NCBI RefSeq assembly: GCF_011405655.1
Contig: NZ_AP022829.1
Location: 1,783,001-1,847,000 of the forward strand
DNA from: Adlercreutzia hattorii
Lineage (GTDB): Bacteria > Actinomycetota > Coriobacteriia > Coriobacteriales > Eggerthellaceae
Direction: 5' to 3'
DNA: 64,000 nucleotides
Of the stretch, positions 1 to 9,166 are shown piece after piece. Position 1 is the first letter of the stretch; each line of letters opens with the position of its first letter. Made by a program: the position numbers and the translations under genes. The notes under the pieces are model-generated. The model had not been told where the DNA came from and did no database searches. It saw only the letters and a program-made list of their open reading frames with translations.

Positions 1-121
1 CCTCGTATACGCGACGCGTCCGAGGCCCGATGTCAAAACTATGCAGATCCTTGCAGGCCAACTCGCATGCTTTGCATCCAATACAGTCCTCGGTATTGAT
101 CAGAAAACCTTGCTGCCCCAT
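1..121 (-). CDS. 4Fe-4S ferredoxin electron-transfer subunit, DmsB-like (partial)
   Basis: Only the first 40 codons lie in the window; the gene runs off the left edge. The translation begins MGQQGFLINTEDCIGCKAC and carries the CX2CX2CX3C motif (CIGCKACELAC) of the four-cluster ferredoxin subunits that carry electrons to DMSO-reductase-family enzymes. The ATG lies 3 bases after the stop of the molybdopterin subunit, so the two are surely co-transcribed and translationally coupled. A membrane anchor gene probably follows outside the window. The family assignment is firm; the electron donor and substrate are not known. Confidence 0.85.
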   Translation of the reverse strand, partial: MGQQGFLINTEDCIGCKACELACKDLHSFDIGPRTRRVYE

Positions 122-124
122 ACT

Positions 125-2773
125 TTAATCCTCCTTGAAAACTTCGCGCGAGTCCCATAGATAGTCGGGAGTAAGCGGCTCCCCATTCCATTTCTCCACA
201 TTGCAAATGCAGGTATTCCATGCCTGGTACCCCGTTGTCGTCACATTGGGACCGCAAAGAACATTCATGCAACCAGCCTTATCGATACCAGTTTCCTCGT
301 CAATTTCCACCCAGGCTCCCTGACCCATCGCAAGGACGCCAGGCATGATAGTCTCGGTTACCAACAAAGGACGTAGACATTGACCCCACTTTGAAGTGAT
401 GAGCACCGTCTCGCCCGTTTCCATGCCCAATCGATCAGCATCAAGTGTATTCATGTAAAGAGGATGGTCGAAAGCTTCCCTCATCTTGGGAACGTTTGCA
501 AAGTTCGAGTGGATGTGCCGCGGAATATGGAGACTGTATATTTGGAAGGGATAGTCTCCCTTGATTTTTTCATCCCAATTCGAAAATGTCTCTTCATATC
601 CTTCCACCGGCGGGACATAGCGAGGACTTGGTGCAATCTCTTTGAAGCCAAACGCATGAACCTTATCCACGGCAGCTTGGCAGTAAATCTCCAGTTTCCC
701 GGAGGCCGTCTTGCGAGGATTTGCCTCAGGATCATCCCGGAATGACTTGAGCGCGACGCTTGTATACTTATCTCCCTCCGAACGTTCAAGGGAGTAAATG
801 CCCTCGCGCTTGAAATCGAGAATGGGAATGCGTCCTTCTTGAGGAGTACCTTCCACCCCCAAGGTCGCCAAATCGTCTTCAGTAATACTTACGAGATTCT
901 CGAAGTCTGTTCCATCCTCCTTGATGACTTGAGCTGCGGCCACCAAATCGATAACCATCTGCTTTTCAGTCTTAGGCTGGAGAACCTGGCGATCAACACC
1001 GATCCGATCAGCAAGCTCTGCTGCAATTTCGGCATCACTCTTGCATTCGAAAAGGGGGTCGACTACTTGGCTGAACCACAAGAGTGATTCGCGCATGCCT
1101 TTCGTTACGTCGCCATATCTTTCCCATGGACTTGTAACGGGAAGAACAATATCGGCATATTTGCAGGTTGTAGTCATAACAAGATTCTGAGCCACTACCG
1201 TATCCATCATCCGATACGCCTCAATGCCCTTCATAGTGGCAGGACCTTGATTGAGGAAGTTTTCCTGACGGTCATAGATCATGTGCACTTTGTTTTCGTA
1301 GATGTTTCCGTCAAGTCCGACATAATTGCGGTCATCCACAATCGAAGTCCACATTTGGTTAACGTTAACCTTGCGATTCTCCAGAGGATTGTTTATCCAC
1401 TCAATGGGGCATCCGAACGTTTCTCTGCGCAAATGCGCATGCTGCTGACCACCCTTTAGCAGCGAATAGGATAGCCCTTGGAAACCAGCATGACCGCCAT
1501 CAGAAGCGCAGCAACAACCCGGCTTTCCGATGAGGCCCGCCATAGCGCCAAATGTCATGAGATTCTGACAAAGCTCGGCGCCACTCCCCGTCCGAGCAGG
1601 TGCCGACGACATGATTACCGAAGCCCGTTCCGTACTTCCCAGCAAGACCGCCAGTCGCTCAATGTCTTTTGCGGGAGTGCCGCATATTTCCGACGCCCAC
1701 TCCGGCGTTTTAGGCACACCGTCATAAGTACCGAGAACGTAGTCCTTGTAATTGTCTTTCGGATCGGCTCCTTCAGGCATATGGTCTGCGTCGAAACCGA
1801 TAGTGCAGCGCTCGAGAAAATCCCAATCGATAAGAGGATTGGTCGAGGGGTCGTCTTGTGAAATAAGCACATAGGCCATGCCCAGGAGCATGGCGCTGTC
1901 CGTACCGGGCCGAATAGGAATGTAATCATCTGTCAGCGCACGCGCCGTGGGCGTATAGAATGGGTCGACGCAAATAAACTTCACTCCTGCGTCTCGACAT
2001 TGCAGGTATTGGTAATTGGGCAACCCCGCACGACTCCAAGCAGGATTCGACGCCCAGAGCACAATGACATCGCTCGATCTCATATCCATGCGATCATTCT
2101 GCTCCTCCGGCATGCCAATGAGCTTTGCCATCTCCGTCCATGCCCCAGATGACACTGCGCCAGTCTGCTCCAGGCATCCGCCCTTGATATACATGAGGCG
2201 CCCAATCTCCACATCACCCATGCGCTGAGGGACGCCGCCAGGCAGAAGGATGCCCTCATTTCCATAGGTATCGAGAATTCGCTCAATTTCCCCTGCAATC
2301 AAGTCCAGAGCTTCGTCCCAGCTAATGCGCTCCCACTCATCACGACCACGCAACTCGCCATGAGCAGCTTCCCCTCCGCCCGGCTGCCAGTTTTTTCGCT
2401 TCATAGGGTATTTGATCCGGTCGGCCCCGAATATCATGCCACGAAGTGAACGTCCGCGAGCACAGCCACGTAACTGCGGACAGTCGGGAGAATCCTCGTG
2501 CGACTTATCGGTGCCGAGGCGTACCACCTCGCCATTTTTAACCAGCGCCTTATTGAACCCTTTGCTGCCGCAATCAACCCAACAGCTGCATGGAATCCAC
2601 TCACCAGGATTCTCGTCCACATCGCCCGTATCGCTTATCGGCGTTTTCTCATTGAAACCGACACAGCCTGTCGCACCAAGCGCAGCAGAGCCGACCGTGG
2701 CCAATCCCGCCCATTTCAGCAGGCTTCGCCTACTCATCCCCCTCTCAAGGGCCGATGATTTCATCTCCTCCAT
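125..2773 (-). CDS. Tat-exported molybdopterin oxidoreductase, DMSO reductase family catalytic subunit
   Basis: 882 aa. The N-terminus has a twin-arginine signal (SRRSLLK, Arg15-Arg16) followed by a hydrophobic stretch and a lipobox-like GC at 36-37, so the enzyme acts outside the membrane. A Cys cluster (Cys62, Cys64, Cys68 and a distal CPQLRGC) fits the [4Fe-4S] site near the N-terminus, with CX1C spacing instead of the usual CX2-3C. The middle and C-terminal parts show typical bis-MGD dinucleotide-binding segments (WASNPAWSRAG, MTTTCKYADIVLPV). AGGAG lies 8 bases before the ATG. It pairs with the downstream ferredoxin subunit. The substrate could be a sulfoxide, N-oxide, catechol or other small acceptor; the sequence does not decide. 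Confidence 0.9.
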   Translation of the reverse strand: MEEMKSSALERGMSRRSLLKWAGLATVGSAALGATGCVGFNEKTPISDTGDVDENPGEWIPCSCWVDCGSKGFNKALVKNGEVVRLGTDKSHEDSPDCPQLRGCARGRSLRGMIFGADRIKYPMKRKNWQPGGGEAAHGELRGRDEWERISWDEALDLIAGEIERILDTYGNEGILLPGGVPQRMGDVEIGRLMYIKGGCLEQTGAVSSGAWTEMAKLIGMPEEQNDRMDMRSSDVIVLWASNPAWSRAGLPNYQYLQCRDAGVKFICVDPFYTPTARALTDDYIPIRPGTDSAMLLGMAYVLISQDDPSTNPLIDWDFLERCTIGFDADHMPEGADPKDNYKDYVLGTYDGVPKTPEWASEICGTPAKDIERLAVLLGSTERASVIMSSAPARTGSGAELCQNLMTFGAMAGLIGKPGCCCASDGGHAGFQGLSYSLLKGGQQHAHLRRETFGCPIEWINNPLENRKVNVNQMWTSIVDDRNYVGLDGNIYENKVHMIYDRQENFLNQGPATMKGIEAYRMMDTVVAQNLVMTTTCKYADIVLPVTSPWERYGDVTKGMRESLLWFSQVVDPLFECKSDAEIAAELADRIGVDRQVLQPKTEKQMVIDLVAAAQVIKEDGTDFENLVSITEDDLATLGVEGTPQEGRIPILDFKREGIYSLERSEGDKYTSVALKSFRDDPEANPRKTASGKLEIYCQAAVDKVHAFGFKEIAPSPRYVPPVEGYEETFSNWDEKIKGDYPFQIYSLHIPRHIHSNFANVPKMREAFDHPLYMNTLDADRLGMETGETVLITSKWGQCLRPLLVTETIMPGVLAMGQGAWVEIDEETGIDKAGCMNVLCGPNVTTTGYQAWNTCICNVEKWNGEPLTPDYLWDSREVFKED

Positions 2774-2803
2774 TGCACCCTACTCCTTTCATATGACATG
2801 TAT

Positions 2804-2824
2804 GAGCACTCGAACGAGATGCTC
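2804..2824. promoter_or_regulatory. imperfect dyad upstream of the molybdoenzyme gene
   Basis: GAGCACTCG-AAC-GAGATGCTC reads nearly the same on both strands and sits about 31 bases before the oxidoreductase start, in the 250-base space shared with the divergent Fic-like gene. It could be an operator for either direction. I see no convincing -35/-10 pair for either gene here. The rest of 2774-3023 holds nothing else recognisable. Confidence 0.3.
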
Positions 2825-3373
2825 TCGCTGGATCATTATCTTCAAAGGAATAGCAGGTGCTTCTCGGGCAGAGTCCTTATTTGCATTAATCGTTTTTGTA
2901 GAATTCCCCCCTATCTCCTTGTTTGCGAAAATTTGAAAACTGATATAGCGACAGCATTGATCGCATCCCCGATCGCCTTCTCTGTTATCATAAACAAGTT
3001 TCCAAATAACCAGGGAGGGAAACGTGGGACTTAAGACGTCGTTCGACAGAAGCGAACTGCCGCAAGACCTTGCAGCCATTACGCACTTCCCTCCAGTATC
3101 CGATCACCTCACGCCCCCTGCTCAACAAGCAAATTCACACTACACTCCCTTTCCCCTCACTACCCGCAAGATTATATTGAGCGACGAAACCCTCGGCGAG
3201 GCAGCACGATTCGAAATGCTTGCATCAAGGTACGACTGTATTATCGGATCTTCCCCATATATCAATTCACTTGTTCGTATCGTCAGCCGTATCAATGGCA
3301 TATTCCTCGCAGCTCGCGAGGGAAAGCAAGCCAGCTATCAGCTATGTTGCTATAACGATTTTCTCAACGAGAG

Positions 3374-3382
3374 CCCCCCCCC
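3374..3382 (+). repeat. C9 homopolymer at a frameshift
   Basis: Nine consecutive C residues lie exactly where the reading frame of the Fic-like gene changes. C9 gives a stop at about 3441; C10 (or C7) gives continuous reading into the Fic core. Such tracts are typical sites of slipped-strand length change. It could be a decayed gene, a sequencing error or a former phase switch. Confidence 0.8.
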
Positions 3383-3844
3383 ACGACCAACAAAGGCACT
3401 GTCGGCATTTCTCGTCTTGAATCGTTTGGACTCAACGAAATAAACCGGGATGTCTTCAACGCTTCGCGATGCGCCTGCCAGATGGCAAACATCGAAACCA
3501 AGCTGCTCGATTCAGGGTTGCCCAGCACCATTACCCCCAGTTTTATCCTGTCGCTTCACTCCACTTTAAGCGCTATATACAGTCCAGGCGTATCCGCAGG
3601 TCTTCGAAATCACGATTTTTCGGCTCCTCGCCCCATTCAGGGAGAGAGCATCTATCGTCCACCTTCGCCATTAGAACTGCCTGTATTTCTAAAAGACCTT
3701 GCCGCTTTCATCAACGATTCAAAACTCAGCCCCTCAATCAAGGGCGCCCTCGTCCATTATCAAACGGAAGCAACGAAAATGTTTTCTTCCCACACCGAAC
3801 AACTTAATTGCGCCCTGTTGATAGGCCTTTGGCAAAACGCAGGA

Positions 3845-5095
3845 TAATCCTCCTTTGCAGATTGTGGGCTAGGAGGAGGACTCCTCATCGTCTGAACTGG
3901 GCGACCTCGCGTAGAAGTCCCTGTATCGGAGCGTTTTCGGGTTGCGCATTGCCCGATCCAACACGAACGCCGCCTTTTCCATCTTGTCGCGGGGAGGGTT
4001 CATCATCACCCAGAAGAGGTCGAGGTAGCCGCCGAGCCTGGTGCGGTCGAACCCCGTGTGGGAGTCGAGGAACAGGCGCAGCAGATAGCAGAGCCGGTTG
4101 ACCGCGGCGAGCGGGTTCTCCGGGTCGGGCAGGCGCTTGATGAGCTTGGAGTTGTGCCGCTCGCTGCGCAGGCCCAGCTCGCGGACCAGGCGGTTGTGGC
4201 CGTTCTCCATGTCGTGGACCAGCGTCGAGCCGCGCGCCACATGGCCCCCGAAGGCGGCGAGGGTGCGCGCGCCGCTGGTCTTGCCGAGCCCCTCGTCGGC
4301 GAACACCGACGCCCCGCTCCCGTCGCAGCCGATGCCGATGCAGTGCTTCCCCTTGGAGAAGCCGCCCGGGACCTTGGAGCCGTCGGGCATCCTCGGCTGG
4401 TCCGCCAGCGGCAGCGGGTACATCATCTCGTCGATCTCCACCCGGCCGGCCAGGGCGGCGCCCTCCTGCACCCCCTCCAGCACCGCGAGCAGCTTGGCGA
4501 GCCAGTACGGCGGCGTGGTGGCCGACCTGCGGCCCGACCGGGCCGCGCCCGCCAGGCTGCCGTAGGAGAAGACCTCGAGGAGGAACTCCGTCCAGTCGGC
4601 GACGGGCAGCTTGCGGCCGTCGAAGACGGTGCCGGTGGCCGGGTTGAACGCGCGGCCGCAGGACAGGCAGCGCCACCGGCGCACGCCGTTGGCGTCGCGC
4701 CCGTTGCCCTCGATCGCCGGCGAGCCGCAGCGCGGGCACGCGTCGCGGTCGTAGCCGTTGAAGAAATCGGCCTCGCCGACCAGGCCGGCGCCCGCGTGGC
4801 GGTAGCGGTACATGTCGCGGTGGCAGTCCCTGACGATCCTCTCGGCCGGGGACAGCTCGCCGTCGCCGGCGCCGTCCCACGGCGTGGCCGACGGCGCCGG
4901 GCGCCGCCGCTTCTCTTCTCCGCTCATGGTGGAAGTCCTCGCTGCCCGGAGGGACGGCGACGCCGAGGACTTCCACATCGCAAGAGCATCGCCGTCCATC
5001 CGGGCGGTCTCGCGGATGGATGTTCTGTTGCCTGCGATTATAGGGCAACGCGCGCGGCGGCGGATGCGCTACCCACATTCTGCAAAGGAGGATTT
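3845..5095 (-). mobile_element. IS1595-family insertion sequence
   Basis: About 1,251 bp with one transposase gene. The ends are near-perfect inverted repeats (AATCCTCCTTTGCAG on the left, its complement on the right, then a shared CCCACA-like stretch), with a one-base length difference at the right tip. It is flanked by the 8-bp direct repeat ACGCAGGA at 3837-3844 and 5096-5103, the duplication length known for this family. It sits inside the Fic-like gene. The intact ORF and clean duplication suggest recent insertion. Confidence 0.9.
3869..4927 (-). CDS. IS1595 (ISXO2-like) transposase
   Basis: 352 aa from the ATG at 4927, which has GAGGA about 9 bases upstream; the frame is open to 4999 but that stretch looks non-coding. 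A zinc ribbon (CPRCGS and CLSCGRAF) precedes the catalytic domain, with candidate acidic residues in VEIDEMMYP and VHDMENGH, as in DDE_Tnp_IS1595 enzymes. The C-terminus is acidic and serine-rich. It catalyses movement of the surrounding element. Confidence 0.9.
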   Translation of the reverse strand: MSGEEKRRRPAPSATPWDGAGDGELSPAERIVRDCHRDMYRYRHAGAGLVGEADFFNGYDRDACPRCGSPAIEGNGRDANGVRRWRCLSCGRAFNPATGTVFDGRKLPVADWTEFLLEVFSYGSLAGAARSGRRSATTPPYWLAKLLAVLEGVQEGAALAGRVEIDEMMYPLPLADQPRMPDGSKVPGGFSKGKHCIGIGCDGSGASVFADEGLGKTSGARTLAAFGGHVARGSTLVHDMENGHNRLVRELGLRSERHNSKLIKRLPDPENPLAAVNRLCYLLRLFLDSHTGFDRTRLGGYLDLFWVMMNPPRDKMEKAAFVLDRAMRNPKTLRYRDFYARSPSSDDEESSS

Positions 5096-5581
5096 ACGCA
5101 GGATTAATAAAGCGCCTCATACTCCCAATAGCTGTAACACCAGCCCTCGAGACAAGCAAACGGGAAAAGTCCTGCAATCTTATCGGTTCTCGCCCCTTAA
5201 AACCGAAGTGCAAATGATTGACGACTGGATTTACCACACTGCCCGAGCTTCGCAAAATGCCGTGCAGATCGAATACGGGATATTTTCAATTATTGGGAAA
5301 ATAGTAGACAAGTGGGAGGCCCTCCTCGCTTCATCGGAAGTTCATCTGACAAAAACAATGCGCAAACTTCTTATTGCCATCGTTGGAGCCCCAGTCTTTT
5401 CCATCGCCTCCCTTGCACATGCAACTGAGGCAAGCTATACAACTGTCTCCAATATAATTACCCTGCTATCCTCCCACGGCATCATTACCCAAGTCAGTCG
5501 CGGTCGACGCAACAAAGTCTATGCATGCCCCGAGGCCCTGGGGCTTTTCGATACAATTATCGCCGAGGTGGCCTGAGACCC

Positions 5582-8500
5582 CTACTCCGCGTGCTTTAAG
5601 GCCTGGTCGAGCTTCTGGCTGATGACCTTGGTGACGCCATCGCCTTGCATGGACACGCCGAAGAGCACGTCGGCCATTTCCATGGTACGGCGCTGGTGGG
5701 TGATCATGATGAGCTGGGTCTCGTCGCGCAGGCTGTCAATGTAGGCCGCCAGACGGCGCAGGTTCGTGTCGTCGAGCGCCGCCTCCACCTCGTCCAAGAT
5801 GTAGAACGGCGTCGACCGGATGCGGTAGACCGCGAACAGCAGCGCCAGCGCCGTAAGCGACTTCTCGCCGCCGGACAGAAGCATCATCTTCGCGATGCGC
5901 TTGCCCTTGGGCTGGGCGTTCACCTCCACGCCGGTGTTCTCCAGATCATCCGGATCCACGAGCGACAAATTCGCGCTGCCACCGGGGAAGAGGATGGAGA
6001 AGATCTCTTGGAAGTTGCGATCCACCGCCTCGTAGGTGCGGATGAAGTCCTCCTTCATGCGCGCGTCGATGACGCGGTTGATCTTCGCGAGCGAGCGCCG
6101 GGCGCGATCGAGGTCGTCCAGCTGGGCGGCCAGGTAGTCGTAGCGCACCTTCAGCGCGTCGTACTCCTCGGCGGCGTCCGGGTTGATGGTGCCGAGGTTG
6201 GCGATGCGACGGTTGATCTTGAACAGGGCGTCCTCCACCTCGGGCCGGTTCTCCAGGGGCGGCACGGAAAGCGCCGTCTCCAGGGGCACGGACAGGTCGG
6301 TCGCGATATGGTTCACCGCCGCCTCAACCTGGAGCTCGAGCCGCCCCTTCTGCACGCGGGCTTCACTGAGGCGCTCGCTTACGCCGTCGAAGAGGGCGTG
6401 GGCCTCATGGGCCCGGCCGCGGGCCTCGGTGACAGAGGCGTGCAGCCCGCTCGAGGAGTCCTCGGCGGCAGTAGCCCGCTCCTCCAGCTGACGCGTCCAC
6501 TTCTGGGCCGAGGCCGTCAGCTCGTCGATGAGAGCGAGCACCGGCTCGATGCGGGCGGCGGAGACCGTCTTCGCGCGCAGGGCCACACGGGCCTCCTCGC
6601 TCGCGGCGGCAAGGGCCTCCAAGTCGCGGACACGGGCATCGCGGACGCGCTCGGCGTAGGTAGTGCGCTCGGAGAGCGTGGCCTGCGCCAGCTTCGCCTC
6701 GGCGAGGCTGTCGGAGACGCGATGGGCCTCGCGGCGCAGAGGCGCCAGCTCCTCGCTTAAGGCCTCCTGCTTCTTCTTGCCCGCATTCAGCGCCGCGTCC
6801 AGCTCCTTCACCCGGGCCTCGAAGGATTCCACGTTGGGACGGGCCGACGCCACGGCGGCCTCGGCCTCGGCGCGCTGGCGCTCGACGGATTCCAGCTCGC
6901 GGCGGCAGGAGGCCAGCTTCTCGGCGGCGGCGCTCGCGGTGTTGCGGGCCGCCTCGGCACGGCCGCGCAGGTTGGCCAGGGCCTGGGAAAGCTCCAGGGA
7001 CGTGGCCTGGGCCTGGCGCAGGGCCTCCTCGGCCAAGCGGTGGGCCTCCTCAGCCTTGGCCTGGGCCGCCGCCGCGCCGGAAAGCTGCGCCCGCAGCTCC
7101 TCCAAGTGGCGCACGCGGGCGAGCACGCCGGCCCCCTCGTCCACCACGGCGCCCCCCACGCTCACCTTGCCGGAGGGCCATACAATGGCACCATCCGGAG
7201 TGGCGAAGCGCAGGGCCGCGTCGTCCCGTCCGTGGGCGGAAAGCGCCGCCTCCAGGGTCGGGCACACCACCACATCGCCCAGAAGCGCCTCCACGGCGCC
7301 CCGGGCCTCTTCCGGGAAGAGGAGCTCGTCCACGAGCGGGACGCCCTCGGCCCCGCCGAAGCGCTCGCGCCGAACACGGGCCGCGCCGCGGATGCGGGAG
7401 GGACTGGCGTCGTCGCGAATGAGGAAGGACGCCTCGCCCGCGGCACCGGCGGCGGCGAGCTGTCCGGCGATGAGCTCTACCGCGCCCGCGTCTTCCACGA
7501 GCAGCGTGGCCACGTCCCCGCCCAGAAGCGATTCCACCAAAGGCTCGAAGCCGGCCGAGACCTGGATGACGTGGGAGAGCGGCTCGCAGAGCCCCAGCAC
7601 CTCGTCGACGTGCTCCACGAGCCACGCCCGGGCCTCGCCGGCGGAAAGCGCGCTTGAGCGCTCCATCTCCTCCAAGGTGGCGATCTCCACCGAAAGGGCC
7701 CGATGGGCGTCGCGAGCCTCGTCCATGGCGGCGCGGGCCGCGTCGCGGGACTGCACGGCGGTGCCCACGGCGGCGCGCGCCGCCGCCTCGTCCGCCACCA
7801 GCGCGGAAAGCTCGCCATCGGCCTCGGCGGCCCCGGCCGCCGCGCGCTCGGCCTCCTCTTGGGCGCGCGCGAGCTCGAGCGCCAGCTCGGCGGCGCGCCC
7901 CTCCACTACCTGCACGTGGGCAAGCCCGTGGGAGAGCGCCTCGGTGTTCTCGGCATGGCGGCGGCGCGCCGTCTCGCGCTCAGCGGTCATCTTCTCGGCG
8001 TCCTTGGAAAGGGCGGCAAGCTCACGCTCCAGCGCGCCGCGGCGCACTCCCAAATCGCGGTACACCGCATCCAGATCCGACACCTTCTTCTTAGCCGCGT
8101 CCAGCTCGGCGGCCGCCTCCTCGTACTGGGCCGTCGCGCGCGCGAGTTCGGATGCCGCCTCGTCGGCCTTCACGGCATTGGCTTCGATGGAAAGCTCCAG
8201 CTCGCCGGCCCGGGCCGTGGCGGCCCGACGCCGCTCGCGCAGCATCATGGCCGCGGAGTCGAAGCGCTCGACGACCGTCGCCGCCGCGCGATGGCGCCGC
8301 GACAGGTCGCCGGCGTCCAGCGTCTGCTGGCGGATGCGCTCCTGCAGCGCCTCTACAGCGGCCTCGGCCTCCTGGATGGCGCCCCTTCGCTCCTCCAGCT
8401 CGGCGGAAAGCGCCGCCTCGCGCTCCTTGGCCGCATCCCACTCCTTCTGAAGCCCCCGCAAATCGTCCACCGCCAGCGATAGCGCCAGTTCCGCCTGCTG

Positions 8501-9160
8501 CACCGCGAGCTCCTGGTAGGTGCGCGCCTTCTTGGCCTTGCGCTCGAGCGGCCCCAGCTGCCGGGCCACCTCCCCCACCACGTCGCGGGCGCGCAAAAGG
8601 TGCTGGTCCATGTTCGCCAGCTTCCGCTCGCTTTTCGCCTTGCGCTGCTTGTGTTTGAGAACGCCGGCGGCCTCCTCGATGAGCGCGCGGCGATCCTCCG
8701 GCTTGCTCTGCAGGATGGAGTCGAGCGAGCCCTGGGAGATGATGGAATGGGTGCCGGTGCCCAGGCCCGAGTCGTGCAGGATGTCCAACACGTCCATGCG
8801 CCGGGCCACGGTGCCGTTGATGAGGTACTCGCTCTCGCCGTTGCGGTACATGCGCCGGGTGATGGCCACCTCGTCGAAATCCACCGGCAGCGTGCCGTCG
8901 GAATTGTCGAGCACGAGATCGACCTCGGCGAGACCGGAGGCCTTGCGCGCCGAGGAGCCGGCGAAGATGACGTCCTCCATGGCCTGGCCGCGCAGGTTCT
9001 TGGCGTTGCGCTCGCCGAGCACCCACAGAACAGCGTCCGAGATGTTCGACTTGCCCGACCCATTGGGACCCACCACGGCGGTGATGCCCGGCTCCAGCGT
9101 GAGCGCGCTGCGGTCGGCGAAGGATTTGAAGCCCTTGAGAACGAGAGATTTCAGATACAT
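5582..9160 (-). CDS. smc: chromosome segregation protein SMC
   Basis: 1192 aa, the usual SMC length. Walker A (GPNGSGKSN, about residues 32-40), long Ala/Glu/Arg-rich coiled coils on both sides of a hinge (about 505-670), the ABC signature LSGGEKSLTALAL and Walker B FYILDEVEAALDD near the C-terminus. It works with the kleisin ScpA and ScpB, whose genes are at 57274-59052, to organise and segregate the chromosome. It lies 6 bases downstream of rnc, the common rnc-smc arrangement. Confidence 0.97.
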   Translation of the reverse strand: MYLKSLVLKGFKSFADRSALTLEPGITAVVGPNGSGKSNISDAVLWVLGERNAKNLRGQAMEDVIFAGSSARKASGLAEVDLVLDNSDGTLPVDFDEVAITRRMYRNGESEYLINGTVARRMDVLDILHDSGLGTGTHSIISQGSLDSILQSKPEDRRALIEEAAGVLKHKQRKAKSERKLANMDQHLLRARDVVGEVARQLGPLERKAKKARTYQELAVQQAELALSLAVDDLRGLQKEWDAAKEREAALSAELEERRGAIQEAEAAVEALQERIRQQTLDAGDLSRRHRAAATVVERFDSAAMMLRERRRAATARAGELELSIEANAVKADEAASELARATAQYEEAAAELDAAKKKVSDLDAVYRDLGVRRGALERELAALSKDAEKMTAERETARRRHAENTEALSHGLAHVQVVEGRAAELALELARAQEEAERAAAGAAEADGELSALVADEAAARAAVGTAVQSRDAARAAMDEARDAHRALSVEIATLEEMERSSALSAGEARAWLVEHVDEVLGLCEPLSHVIQVSAGFEPLVESLLGGDVATLLVEDAGAVELIAGQLAAAGAAGEASFLIRDDASPSRIRGAARVRRERFGGAEGVPLVDELLFPEEARGAVEALLGDVVVCPTLEAALSAHGRDDAALRFATPDGAIVWPSGKVSVGGAVVDEGAGVLARVRHLEELRAQLSGAAAAQAKAEEAHRLAEEALRQAQATSLELSQALANLRGRAEAARNTASAAAEKLASCRRELESVERQRAEAEAAVASARPNVESFEARVKELDAALNAGKKKQEALSEELAPLRREAHRVSDSLAEAKLAQATLSERTTYAERVRDARVRDLEALAAASEEARVALRAKTVSAARIEPVLALIDELTASAQKWTRQLEERATAAEDSSSGLHASVTEARGRAHEAHALFDGVSERLSEARVQKGRLELQVEAAVNHIATDLSVPLETALSVPPLENRPEVEDALFKINRRIANLGTINPDAAEEYDALKVRYDYLAAQLDDLDRARRSLAKINRVIDARMKEDFIRTYEAVDRNFQEIFSILFPGGSANLSLVDPDDLENTGVEVNAQPKGKRIAKMMLLSGGEKSLTALALLFAVYRIRSTPFYILDEVEAALDDTNLRRLAAYIDSLRDETQLIMITHQRRTMEMADVLFGVSMQGDGVTKVISQKLDQALKHAE

Positions 9161-9166
9161 GGGCGC

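Larger units (their letters stand above)
3024..5576 (+). pseudogene. Fic-like/winged-helix regulator, broken by two frameshifts and an IS
   Basis: The start is GTG at 3024 behind GGAGGGA. The first frame runs to a C9 tract (3374-3382) and goes off frame; one extra C would join it to the frame that runs from about 3385 to 3844. That part aligns with Fic-family cores (IYRPPSPLELPVFLKDL, then SIKGALVHYQTEA), but the place of the HPFxxGNGR motif reads TKMFSSHTEQ, so the catalytic residues are gone. The IS at 3845-5095 splits the gene. Downstream sequence resumes in frame (GLIKRLILPI) until an A4 run at 5165-5168, where one missing A shifts frame again. The rest ends in a winged-helix domain (SYTTVSNIITLLSSHGIITQ). 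It is divergent from the molybdoenzyme operon and may once have been its regulator. Confidence 0.75.

Noticed and set aside
2789..3079. Open frames in the space between the molybdoenzyme and the Fic-like gene
   Set aside because: No ribosome sites, no family resemblance, and they overlap the Fic-like start.
4058..5107. 349-codon plus-strand frame across the IS
   Set aside because: Shadow of the transposase; composition Ala/Arg/Gly only.
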